Of a stretch of DNA of 64,000 nt, positions 37,483-48,422 are shown one piece after another (positions within the stretch are counted from its first letter, which is position 1; every line of letters starts with the position of its first letter). This DNA is from Parus major. Lineage: Eukaryota; Chordata; Aves; Passeriformes; Paridae. The stretch spans positions 879,282 to 943,281 of the forward strand of contig NC_031771.1 of the NCBI RefSeq assembly GCF_001522545.3, read 5' to 3'. The notes beneath the pieces were generated by a model. The model was not told the DNA's origin and did not search any database. It saw only the letters and a program-made list of their open reading frames with translations. The position numbers were made by a program, and so were the translations under genes.

Positions 37483-38714
37483 GTATGTACTTAATGTTTT
37501 GCTTGACTTTTGAAAAATGGTAGTGGAATTTAAAATGTTATAAAAGTAGTGATCTTCAGAAGTTCTGTATGCTGGTCAAGCTGCTTGCCTTCCAGCAGAT
37601 CTGGTATCTATTTGAATTGCAAATGCTTGAAGATTTGCTATTTTTGGTCTTTTGTGACCTTATTATATATTCTGCTTTTATGTGCACAGAAAACGGAAAA
37701 TTAAGTAGATCTCTAGGGCTCCAGTTCTCCCCCTCAGCATACAAGTAACTATCAGTGTCTCCTTTCAGTGGAAGTTACTGATATCCTGTCAGGGAAATCT
37801 TGCCCAAGAAACTTACCTGCTGCAATACTTGTCAGTTTTGCTGTGTTTAAATATTAATCAAATACTTAGTTCTACTTATTTTAGTTGTCTCAGAAATGCA
37901 GGATCTTGAATACACATCACAAAGCATCCAATCTAATTAAACCGAACATGGGATATGGGTCCAAGCCTGTTTCCAACCAGAGATACTCTCACATCACTTG
38001 CCTGTAAAACGTAGAAAGAAAAGTTACCTTGTTAGGGAGAGTTTAATTTGTTCCATCTATTTTGGTAGATATATTTTGGTATGTGGGGCCAGTAATAAAA
38101 AGCTACTAACGTTTTCTAAAAGTTAGAGAAAATAAGCCTTTTCAGATCAATTTGCTTTCTTTCAGGAAAAGAAATTATTTACTTGATAAAGAAATTAATG
38201 GCTAAATATAATTTACTTGGGTTTTAAAAATAAGATAGCTGGCTGGGTACCAAGTTATTTTTTATTTTAAAAGGACCCCCAGCACTGTACACTGGGATAA
38301 TATGAATCTGAGACATATGGGGAAAGAAAACCCCAAGCCATTGATTCGGAGCATACAGAAGGTTTTTGTTAGTTTCTTCAAAGTTTGAACCAAACCTGGT
38401 GCTGTTTCAGAGGTCTGAAAATCATTATAAGGAAATGGATAATAAAACATGAGGCTGGTAGAAAGACTGGCAGATTTCCATTGTTTCAGTGACTTGGAGA
38501 TGGGTTGTGTGTTATCAGTTTCTTTGATGTGATCAGGATATGTAGAGTGAGAATTGTTTGACTGGAATCTGAGACATCCAGACAGATGCAGGTAGAAAAT
38601 ACTGCATTAATATTTATGAGTAATCATTATGGCAGGTACCTATGTACACATGGCTTTTTCACTGGTAATCTTTGGTTCTGATAAAACACCATTTTAGGAG
38701 TTGTGGTTTAGTAA

Positions 38715-39138
38715 AACATGACTCTGGATGTATTTAAAATGTGTAGATGTGTCACCCTGAAAAATTTAAACCTTCTGATAAAGTTTTCATAGTTTTAGTT
38801 ACTTTCCCATGGAAGTTCTATAAACATAACTTGTTTATTCCTTCTAAGAAACTTCTTTTGATGGACATTTCACATGACCAGTGTGCTTGGGAAGGTGGAA
38901 ACTTGATTGTCCAATCGCTGGTCATTGTCAAGAATCTATAAATAATGGAGTCAGAGAATAAAGTGGCTTTTTCCTGCTCTAACACTGAGGGACGTTCATG
39001 TGAATCATTTTGTGTCCTTTAGCAACATAGATGTACTTGGGGACCTGGTTTAGTGGTGGACTTGGCAGTGCTGGTTTAATGGTTGGACTGTATGGTCTTA
39101 GAGGTCTTTTCAGACCCGAAGGCTTCTATGCTTCTAAG
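38715..39138 (+). repeat. CR1 LINE 3' end split by an LTR insertion
   Basis: The left part (about 38715-38749) has CTGGATGTATTTAAAATGTG and TAGATG. The right part (39034-39138) continues with TACTTGGGGACCTGGTTTAG, GTGGTGGACTTGGCAGTGCT and a TTCTATGCTTCTAAGTG tail, the decayed CR1 terminus. Deleting the LTR and one 6-bp duplicate joins the two parts. Confidence 0.85.
38750..39027 (+). mobile_element. Short solo LTR with 6-bp target-site duplication
   Basis: 278 bp from TGTCACCC to AGCAACA, flanked by perfect TAGATG repeats at 38744-38749 and 39028-39033. It carries CCAAT (38911), TATAAATA (38938) and AATAAAG (38958) in the + orientation, the usual order for an LTR. It lies inside a CR1, so it is younger than that element. 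Confidence 0.93.
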
Positions 39139-39801
39139 TGATTTGTGTCAGTGGAGATCAGCTGGCTAAAGATTCCCTGGCCTGGGACACACATGAACCC
39201 AAGCTGGATGATCTGAGGTTTAACTACCAAGGATCTGTGCTTTTTATAAAATCATGAGAGGCAGACATTAAAACCTACACATTTTTTTACTTTTGAAAAA
39301 TTGCTGTATGACAGACAGATTTTAAATGTGAAACTAAGTGTAGGAGTGAAGGGATTCTGGTCCAGGACATCTATTACTTCAGGAAATTCTGGGGAGATAG
39401 GTTAGGAGTCTTGGTGGTGTGATCAAATTCAGCTAGAAGCAATATAATTTGTAAATTATCATGCAGTTACCATCAATACAGCGTGATCTTTTTAAACATG
39501 CAGATGTCTACATCCTTTGGGACTTCTCATACACTTCTGTGTCTCTGCAGTTCTTTTAACTGGAATTCTTGGTAATTTTCATTATAGTTGTTTTGATATA
39601 TGTTGAGTTTTTTTGTGATTTGAGCCAAATGAGTGCCTATTTTTGACCATTTTGCTCTCTGCTGCATAGGACAGAAAAACATAGTTCCTCTCTTTTTTAA
39701 AACCTAAGCACCCCTTAAAGTATGATACAGCTCAGCTAAGAGAAGTGATGCTGGTTCAATTCTGATGGTTTTTTTTTTCCATTGCTATAACTTTTTAATT
39801 C

Positions 39802-40544
39802 TGTTTATTTTCTTTCTCTTTCTTCTGTGCTGCTTCTGCACTTCTCTTCACTCCTGGATTTCTCAGCTTCTCTGAGCTGAACTCCCTGAGGATACTCCCT
39901 CACAGGGAGTGCCGCTTATCGCAGTTCTCTGGGTCAGGACGAAAACTCCAAAGCTCGTTAGGATCTTGTTTCTTGTGTTTATTAGGATGTTATCACAAAA
40001 CTTGGCAGGTCTCTCCAGACTTTCTGCACAAGTTTAATTCATCTTGCTCTTATGGCTCACTTTATCCTTGTAGGCACAAAATGGCTCTGAACTATGCAGT
40101 TCTTTTATATTTATACTTATTCTTAGCCAATTAACAATAGACACATATATTATTTTTATTAATGACCCAATGACCTAACACCTGTGTGCTGCACTGCAGC
40201 ATTTTCTATTCAATCACTTACTATTACCCAAAAAACCTCTAGAAGAAGAACATGAAGAAGAAAGAAGAAGGAAAAGAAACAATGGTCTAAATCCTCCATC
40301 TTGTCTTCTTCTTTCTAAACTAGCTTAATCTCTAAACTAAGTTTTTCACCCAGTGACTTAAGAAAATTCTCTAATCTACACACTTACACTTTTGGCTTTT
40401 CTATCTAACTTTAACAGTTGTTTTCATTTAACACTACAAAAACATGCCCATAAATTTCACGTTGTATGAAATTCAGTGTTCTTCTGGATGTCAGAGCTAG
40501 GCATCAGAAACAAGGGCACACACTCTGTGTTTCAGACTCCAACA
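39802..40544 (-). mobile_element. Solo LTR, family E/F, antisense (copy 1)
   Basis: On the - strand it starts TGTTGGAGTC, and an AATAAACACAAGAAACAAGA poly(A) region lies about 180 bp before its end. Homologous over almost its full length to 56247-56966. Flanks AATTC (39797-39801) and AATTG (40545-40549) look like a target-site duplication with one mutation. Confidence 0.85.
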
Positions 40545-40743
40545 AATTGCAGCTGGGATGTGAGGGAGGAAGACTATCTTTTACCACCTTGGAAGAATTT
40601 CTCTGTTCTCCAGGTTATCCTTGGAGAACTGCTGAAGTTATTTGTGCTGCTAGTGAGGATGTAGTACTGGAGGGCAAACCACATGCCCTGGCTGGTTTAG
40701 TGTATTCCAGGATGGTGCTGGAAATGAAACAGCTCAGTATTGC

Positions 40744-40768
40744 TAACATGTTATATAATAACATGTTA
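40744..40768. repeat. Perfect 25-bp hairpin palindrome
   Basis: Two 11-bp arms TAACATGTTAT / ATAACATGTTA separated by ATA. No loop-and-T-run pattern or neighbouring element explains it; function unknown. Confidence 0.9.
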
Positions 40769-41362
40769 TTGTGATAATATGTGCACTGTTATCACAAGGC
40801 TCTTAAAGCTTCCCTTCATCAGACTTCCTCTTGAGGCTGCACTTTGAGAGGATGAATAGGTGCCCAGTTTTTACAATTTCTGTGCAAAGGTATTATATAG
40901 AATAGAAGAGAGTGGGATTTTAAAAATTGCTAAATAAGTGGCAGGTGAGGGTGAAGCAAATGGATTATTACTGTCTGTGCTGACTGAGACCTCTGCATCA
41001 CCTGTAAATGGGGATTCTGGACTCCTTTGAGCTGAAATAAGCAATTAAAAGAAAAATTTGGAACATATTTTTTTTATCTGGTTGCCACCTGTGAATGGCT
41101 CTGTTGGAAAGATGTCCTGAACCAAGGCTGCACAATCATTGTTCCCAAAGCTACAGAGCAAGTGAATAGTGTGGATTAATCTCAGTGACAACTGCCTCAG
41201 CTCCCACTAAATCCAGTGCAAATGTTAGATGAGCCACTAATTGTTCTGCTGTTGTAGGCATATATTAAGACTCAACTGGTTTTTAATTTTTTATTTATTC
41301 AATTTTTTTAAAATTAAAATGCTGTCTTTCATTCTTGCTGTGAGCCTTATGTTAAAGGTTGC

Positions 41363-41464
41363 ACTGAGCCACCTGGCCTAGTGGAAGGTGACCCTGTCCA
41401 TGGGCAGGGGACTTAGAGCTACAACTTTAAGGTCCCTCCCAAACCGAACAATTCTGTGATTCTA
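41363..41464 (+). repeat. CR1 LINE 3' end
   Basis: GGCCTAGTGGAAGGTGACCC, CCATGGGCAGGGGACTTAGA and the terminal AATTCTGTGATTCTA. It ends 21 bp before the exon-like segment at 41486. Confidence 0.9.
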
Positions 41465-41485
41465 CTGTACTGTATTTCTTTGTAG

Positions 41486-41559
41486 GTATGATGTAGCTTA
41501 TTTTAAAAAGGAAGAGGAAAGTACAGGCTTTAACCACTTAGAGCTTGTAACAGCTCCAG
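41486..41559 (+). other. Exon-like segment X1, protein not recognised
   Basis: 74 bp between a TTTCTTTGTAG acceptor and a GTATGC donor. In the phase left by SLC7A11 exon 6 it reads 24 open codons beginning YDVAYFKKEEESTGFNHLEL, a charged, protein-like sequence that matches no xCT segment. It exits with one base of a codon, which the acceptor of X2 (47138) completes. The acceptor's pyrimidine tract begins right where a CR1 3' end stops. The surrounding open frame is only about 40 codons, so chance is a serious alternative. Confidence 0.25.
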
Positions 41560-41867
41560 GTATGCAATTTGTAATGTTTGTCAATGATTAGGATGAATGC
41601 AAATTACTTACAGCAAAAGAGGGTGAGCACAATGAGGTCTTCTGCCTTGAACCTGCCAAAGTTAATATTTGCCTGAGAATCAGTCACAGTTGTGCATTTC
41701 CAGGTCTGCGACAGCTTTCTAAATAACTGAGGTAAATGATCAGCTCCATGCCTGTGTGAACCAGCAGGTTGCAAACCCCTGGTGAACGGAGCAAAGGGAT
41801 GTGCCAGGTTTACAGCAAATGGATGGCAGGAATGCTCTAGCAGAGAATAGGGATAGGGCTTTGAGTA

Positions 41868-41957
41868 ACCTGGTCTGGTAGAAGGTGTCCCTGCCTATGG
41901 CAACAACATTGGAACAAGATGATCTTCAAGGTCCCTTCCACTCCAAAACATTCTGTG
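41868..41957 (+). repeat. CR1 LINE 3' end fragment
   Basis: GGTCTGGTAGAAGGTGTCCC, CAACATTGGAACAAGATGAT and CCTTCCACTCC before a decayed terminus. Confidence 0.88.
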
Positions 41958-42263
41958 GAGGTGGGCCCTATAATATATCCTGAGATGCATTGGAAGGCAG
42001 AAGCATCTGCTATTAGACATTAAGTTTCCCAGACAGGGATTGCATTTCTTTCTGTGGTGTATAGCACCAGGAAAACTTTTTGGAGTATGGCACGTGCCAT
42101 TGGGAATGCAGGAGAGAGGCAGGGAAAGGGGGATGCTTGTGTCCTTGCCCAGTCCCCTTTGTGCTCCAAGTGGTTGTTTGTAGAGGCAGGAAGGGCTTTG
42201 GATGCTGTGGGAATCTGTGGAGGTGCAACTGCCTGACTGGGCACAATAAATTCCATGCTGTCT

Positions 42264-42946
42264 TGCTTTGAAAAAGACAGATGTCTGCTAAGGAAGGCAG
42301 AAACCTCCACTGAAATAAATAAAAATGTAAGCCACCACCCCCCCAACCCCCCCTTCAAAATATTATAATCTTGAAGTCAAGGTGCTCTCAGGCAAAGATA
42401 TGGGAATAGGAATAACAGGTCTTTACTAAGGAAATTAAAATAAAAATGCAGTAGTACAAAAAAAGAAAACTAACAAAAAAACAACCCACTGTCAGAGTGA
42501 GACTACAACCTGATCCCCTGTTGGTCAGGATGTTGGTAGCAGTCCGATTAAATGATGGCTGCAGTCCTCTTGGAGTGACAGTGTGGATCTGTTGAAGCAA
42601 TGATTCTGTAGAAGGATGTAGTTTTCCTCTGAAGGTTCAGTGGTGGTGTAGATGGGACCGGTCTCTCCTCTGTGAATCCAGTGGAAAAAGGCTGCTTGTG
42701 CTGTTTTAAGTCTTCAAAAATATACAGGTTGAAATGCTTGGCTCCTCCCCCTGGGTGGAGCATCTCAGAATGGGAAGATGTCATTTTATCAGTCCTGCAG
42801 TGAGACTCAATGGCCCATTAACAGAAGAGATCCCCGTGGAGGGAGGATGGGTCATGGAAGGGGTAAAGAACACTGCCCCACCTGGCTTTAATAGATGGTA
42901 ATAGAATACATACTTTTGGTTACATCTTGCATTTCAACCCAAGACA
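42264..42946 (-). mobile_element. Solo ERVK-like LTR, antisense (copy A)
   Basis: On the - strand it starts TGTCTTGGGTTG. About 500 bp of it aligns with 47887-48422, including the shared block AATGGGAAGATGTCATTTTA. Its other end (42264-42420) also resembles the starts of the elements at 44408 and 54752, so these form related subfamilies. No clean target-site duplication, so the left edge is approximate. Confidence 0.8.
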
Positions 42947-43768
42947 CATAAGTAGGATAAATACTATGGGTCTTAGGCACTGGGGTGCTGAGGCAATATG
43001 AAACCCTAGAGGGGGAGAGCTGAAACAGAGACAGTTGGGAATGAGCAAATCAGGGAGCAAGCACCCTTTGCATTACAGAAAGGAGAAAAAAAGACTTAAA
43101 CATCTCAAAGTGAATGTCATTACTTTCTGAACAGAATTTTGGAAGTAGTGTTGAATTCTCATTTTGGAAATGCCACCGTTCCTTCTTTTGTGTAAGGACA
43201 TTATTATAACCCAAATAATCATAAGATGTAGAAGTAGCTGTTCCGCCTCTCACTAAACCCCCTTTTGGTGTCTAATTTTTAAACAACAAATTCATTTTCC
43301 TTTTTTTTGAAAATTATGCTTTGAATGTACAGGCTGGATCAATAGCAATTGTTTCAAATAAAATACCTAAAAAATCCTTGAAGCAGAGCTTCACCAAAAC
43401 AAACTTGTGCAGCTACATCACATGGACCTTTGATCTTTTTTATTTTCTTACACTATAAGAATCAGTTTAAAACTGAGGTCTTAGTGTAATGCATTATTAA
43501 ATAATAGGTGAATGAAGGGACAGCCAGGTCTCTGAGAGAGTTTGTCAACTTGAAAATTGATAGGAGCCATGTTGTCTGAAGCAGGAAATTCAGAGGACTA
43601 GAAATCATTCATGTTGAACGTTTAGACTCATTTCTTGTACTTAATCTTTGATTTCATCTGTATTCTTGAGTACCCACTATGTACTCTCAAAAAACAAGCT
43701 GAGTTTTTTCAATCAAGACCCTTAAAGCAGCTCATGCCTGAAGGGCACTTCCCTCTTCCCTTTCTAGG

Positions 43769-43916
43769 TTGAGCAGAGTTCAGGATCAGTGCTATCAGGA
43801 TCAAGAATTTTGGCAGCCTCCAGATAAGAAGATATCACAGCAGTATTTTCACATCACAGCAACATCTTCAGAGCCTTGTCAAAGTCAGAGTCAGGTTATG
43901 TCAGATGCTGGCTAAA
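43769..43916 (+). other. Exon-like segment, Gln-rich open reading end, not recognised
   Basis: After a strong pyrimidine tract and CTAG, the frame that continues SLC7A11 exon 6 (Lys then LSRVQDQCYQDQEFWQPP...) stays open for 49 codons and ends at TAA (43914-43916). An in-frame TGA lies 30 bp upstream of the acceptor, so the reading would depend on splicing. The product is rich in Gln and Ser and resembles nothing I can name. It would be an alternative last exon if used; composition bias from CAG-type codons could also make chance sequence look coding. Confidence 0.2.
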
Positions 43917-44407
43917 GAGAATACCATTTTAACAAAATTGTGCTCCATCCTAACTATGACTAGATGGTTGGCCTGAATGCTCCAAGTTCTGAAGATTAGG
44001 CTTGTGTTGGAAGAAAGAGAAAATATTTCACTGAAAAGGGAGGGAAACTTAGACTCAAATTCCTTACTAGTTTCAAAGTAGTCTTGTCAAGGGGACAACT
44101 TGAGAGATGTTAATTTATAGCCCTTATTTTACTAAATAATTTTATTTCTTTGGCAGTGTAGACTTTTGTTGGTGGTGTTGAATTTAGGAATTATTTTACA
44201 TTTGTTGGATAAAAATGATAGAATTTCAAAGGACGTGGATTCTGAAAGCGTTTTACAGGATAGATTACTTTTCAGTTGCAGTTAAGTACTATTACATATA
44301 TTATATATACTATTTGGCATAATCTGATTTGCCAAAATATGGATATGATCAAGTATCAATATCCAACTGAAATGGACAAAGACATTTCGGGGTTATAGAG
44401 TGTGTTT

Positions 44408-45061
44408 TGGTTTTGGAAGACAGGTGTCTGCTAGGGAGGGTGGGAGTCTCCTTTGGAATGAAAATGTAGGCTCCCTCCCTCCGAATTATTATAATTTTGA
44501 AATCAAGGGGCACTCAGGCAGAGATCTGGGGATAGGCATTACAGTTCTTTACTAGTATAACAAGGCAAACAGACCACAATAACTACAGCATTAATAACAA
44601 AACAGAACCAGGGACCCCGTGACAGCTTTCTCAGCTGAGACGGGAAGGGATGGAGGAGAGGCTTTGCTTCACAAACCCCCTCGGGCAGGCACTCCCGGTG
44701 CTCCTGCAGGGCTCTGAGGAACTCTTAGCCGGACCAGCAGTGATGAGCAGAGATCCTGGGCCGGTGGCTGAGGTGTATCAGCAGCTCCGCGGCGGTGCCT
44801 GGCATTGCCACACGTCCCGGCAGGACAGGGGGTGCGAGGCCCAGCAAGGAAGAAGGAAGGAGAAGAAGCAGTAGCAGCTCCATCTGGGTGATGGCGAAAT
44901 TCCCTTCCTTCCGCAGCAATAGCTCCCAGCAAAGTGTCCTTTTCCGAAGCTGAAGAAGCCTGCAAAACTGTCCCCACCCTCCCTTTCTCCAGCCTCCCTC
45001 CCCGCCTGGGCCCAGCCGAACTCTTTGTGTTTCTCAAGGACCCACCAAGTACCCGCAGTCA
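44408..45061 (-). mobile_element. GC-rich LTR-like element, antisense (copy B)
   Basis: Shares nearly its whole length with 54752-55414 at high identity. On the - strand it runs from TGACTGCGGG to CCAAAACCA. It stands out from the AT-rich surroundings by CpG and G+C content. The - strand holds an open frame 44725-44919 starting with a leucine-rich, signal-peptide-like stretch, also open in the second copy. No target-site duplication found. Classification as an LTR rests on ends similar to copy A. Confidence 0.65.
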
Positions 45062-45420
45062 GGTTTTCCCAGCAATTAATGCGTAAAAATTCCCCTGGTG
45101 AGCCAGAACAAAAGGAAAGACACCTTTACCTGTAACGAGAGTGGTATGTTTATTAGCAGCGCTGGGCAGTGCTGGGTCTCCCCTTAATGCACATGGCCCC
45201 GAATACAGGTGAATACAGGCTTTTTATTTACAGAAATATTGAATACAAATGCATATTCGTAACCCAGTTGCCATCCACTTTCCACTACCTATGCTAATTG
45301 AGAAAAAAGCAATTAAGCACGCGTAGTTTGTTCCTTGAAATGGGTTGGTGGTCCTTTGATGAGGAGGGGTGAGAGAAGGGAGGGAAGGGATATGGCTCTT
45401 CCTTGTTCTGACGTTTCTAC
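45062..45420 (-). mobile_element. Possible further LTR abutting copy B, antisense
   Basis: Directly follows copy B with CpG-containing sequence unlike the local intron. On the - strand, GCTAATAAACATACC supplies a poly(A) signal and GTGAGCCAGAACA lies near 45110. Neither end could be fixed. Confidence 0.3.
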
Positions 45421-47137
45421 CTTTTCAATGCAAAGTGACAAATGAACCCTTGGCTGGACTCCCAGTTTCATATCTTCAGTGGGTTGCTGATTTGCAATTA
45501 TCTTATGTTTTTAAAGTTCCTTACCAGATTCTTTGTTTCTCATTATAATCCCAGATGAACAAGCATAAAGTTGACAGACAATTAGTTATTAGCCAATGAT
45601 TAACCTCTAATTTTATCAAATCCTCTTTATCTACCTTAAAGTTTAGCAAGGTCCAAGTATTTATTTTCATTAGATTTAATGGGGCTTATTTTTAATTAAG
45701 GCCTCACCTTCTCTAAAATCTTGAATTCTTCAAAGTTTATGTCTCAAATCCTTTAAATCCTTTCTTTCCGCATTTTTTTTTAAATTTTTTTATTTCCCTC
45801 CCCCCTGTTATTGAACCATTTCATTTGCAAATGTTTCATTTCTGTTTGTAAAATAACTGTGGTCCAGCCCAGGCAATCTATCATTGTTTAAAAAGTTACA
45901 CAGTGCGAAGAACATATTATTGAGATGTATAGTGTTTATAAGTGTGGTCTCTGATTGATAAATCATGTCTTGTGCTGTTGAAAAACCAAGAAATTAATTG
46001 CTTTGCTATGACCTTGGGGTCTAAGATTAGTCAGTTTTTCTATTAGATTTTTCCAGTGTTCTTCTCACTTCAATTATTCCTTCTTTTCCAAAGCACCAAG
46101 AAACAGTAGCTGTATAGCAAGTCACCAGAGCTTAATGTCATCTGACATTTCGTAAAATTAGGATATCAAAATGTTTGATATAATCTATTTTTATACTGCT
46201 TTTAAATAATGTGAGTGTCATGTCTAGCTAATGTGCCACCCACTCATTCTGATTATAGAGTCAACTTTGCATCTGTGAAGACTGAGAGAGAAATAAAGTA
46301 TTAGGGGTGTTATCTTCAGTCTGTCTGAGCTTTATAGAGATGCAGATGGATGGCAGTAGAATGGTGGCTAAGTTGCTACAACTCTTCTAGCTCCCTTTAG
46401 CCGTCTGATTTTTGGCGCTTCACGTTAAAATGCAACCCCCTATCAAAGTCAGTCAGAAACTTGAATTGCACTATTGCTCATTGTCAATCTAGCCACTAAT
46501 TAAGGATCAGATTCCCAGTAATCAAAAGACTAAAAAATATTTTTTGTGTTAATTGAGAGGATGCAAACCTTTGATATTTCTGCCTCTCTACTTCTTGCAT
46601 TTCTTTTTTGTTATCTTATAATTTAATAACAAGATTTACTCTGAGGAGGAATATTAATATCATTACTCTTAGACACTAGAAAGATTCATCTGCCTGAAGT
46701 TTGAAATATTTCTTGTGTCATTATAGTATACTTATTCTTAAAAGATACATTTGACTCCAATTAATTTTCTTCATGTCAGGCTACAGTGCCAAATACTCAG
46801 TGCAGAAGTTATAGGATTACATAGTGATATTTTATATGAAGATAATCAAAAGAGACAAATGCTAATCTTTCCAGTATTTTGTAAAGTGCATTTGCTCATG
46901 TGAATTCATCAGATTACTTTAAAGGAAAAACCAGGTCAGTTAAGTGAGCATTTGCATTTTTCCTCTATTATTCGTGTCTTGGTATTTTTTTGTACTTGAA
47001 TACTTATCCTTTATCTTAGATTGAGGATGTTCTAATTAGCCTCCCCACAGCGATTTTTATGTCACTTTAATAGAAGTTTTATAATTTCTAAATTTGACTG
47101 TATCTAACAGCATTACAGTCTGCTTAAATTCTTTCAG

Positions 47138-47214
47138 TTATCTGGGAGGCATCTCGAATGAAGCATCCAAACCTGGTGAATTCAATTAATTTCTACAGTT
47201 TATTTGTTCCCTCT
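47138..47214 (+). other. Exon-like segment X2, protein not recognised
   Basis: 77 bp between acceptor TTCTTTCAG and a perfect GTAAGT donor. Joined to X1, it completes a Val codon and then reads 25 open codons beginning IWEASRMKHPNLVNSINFYS, ending on a codon boundary. In-frame stops lie outside both borders, so the open part depends on splicing. A second frame also reads 16 codons to a stop. The border strength and phase match favour a real or cryptic exon; no homologue is recognised. Confidence 0.3.
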
Positions 47215-47810
47215 GTAAGTGATAAATCTGTGTTCACAGATCTATAAAATCCTTTAATGGGGAGCTGAATCTGCCAAATACAGAAAAAAATTAACTTACT
47301 AGCTGAAATTTCATGAAACCAAGCATGGGTTTTGCTATTTGTAAAATGTATGAAAAGCATTTAAGAATACAATTCAGTAGTATTTGTGTGTGTTTGAGAG
47401 GAACTAGTAGACAATTACTACCTCTCAGGGGAATTGACTTACTAGCGTGAGACTATGGTTAATAAAATGATCTTTACTTCTGTTTTCTCATTAACCTTAT
47501 TAGCTCCTTACTATTTGCATGACTCAAATCTTCAGCTCATTACTTATTGTTTCTTTTAGAAATTACTAATAATTCATTTCTGTAACTAAGTATTTCAGTC
47601 TTGGATGCATGTTTTTAATAATTCAGATTTATGAAATCTCAGTATGTAAACTTTTTTTTCCTTCATAAATTTCTTTTATTCCTTTTAAGTTGAAGGATGC
47701 CACTCTTGCTGGAACTTGAAAATTCTCTTATGAGCGGGATCCAAATAGTCTGGGTTGCTTTGCCTTTGTTTATTTTCTTTTTTCATGCCTAATTTGGGAG
47801 ATTTTAGACC

Positions 47811-47860
47811 AGGCTTCTCAGGGCCCCATCCAACCTGACCTTGAACATTCCTGAATTCTG
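47811..47860 (-). repeat. Short CR1 fragment, antisense
   Basis: AGGCTTCTCAGGGCCCCATC followed by CAACCTGACCTTGAACA, a remnant of the CR1 3' region. Confidence 0.75.
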
Positions 47861-47886
47861 GCTCCAACTTTTCCTGTTTTCACTCT

Positions 47887-48422
47887 TGTACTAGTTTGAA
47901 AGCAATCAGTGAGAGGCTCCAACTCAGAAATACAATTTGATCAGAAAATTAAAATAAATGCAAAAAACACTGGCTCAACCTGACAGAGTCAGGATACAAC
48001 CTGACATCCTGTTGGTAAGGATGGTGGTAGTAGTCCAATTAAATGGTGGCTGCAATCCTTTTGAAGTGATAGATGTCATTCTATCTGTTGGTGATCTTGT
48101 AGAAGGGTCTGGTCTTCCTCTGAAGGTCTAGTGGTGGTTATGTAGCTCTTGTGATTTCAGTGGATAAGGCTGCTTGTGGTGTTCCAGAGATTAGATTATA
48201 TCCAGGTAGGAATGCTTGTTTCCTCCCCCTGGGTGGCGCATCTCAGAATGGGATGATGTCATTTTATCAGTCCTGCAGTGAGACTCTGGCCGATTAACAG
48301 AAGAGATCCCCCTGGAAGGAGGATGGGTAATGGAAGAGGTAAAGAAGACTGCCCCACCTGGCTTTAACAGGTGGTAATAGAATACATACTTTTGGCTACA
48401 TCTTACATTGTAGCCTAAGACA
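47887..48422 (-). mobile_element. Solo ERVK-like LTR with target-site duplication, antisense (copy C)
   Basis: 536 bp. On the - strand it starts TGTCTTAGGCTAC. Flanked by ACTCT at 47882-47886 and 48423-48427. Homologous to copy A (42264-42946) but shorter at its 3' side. Target-site duplication supports a genuine insertion. Confidence 0.9.

Noticed and set aside
41486..41559. X1 as a diverged xCT exon
   Set aside because: Its sequence cannot be aligned to any xCT segment, and exons 1-6 are nearly identical to mammalian xCT, so such divergence is implausible.
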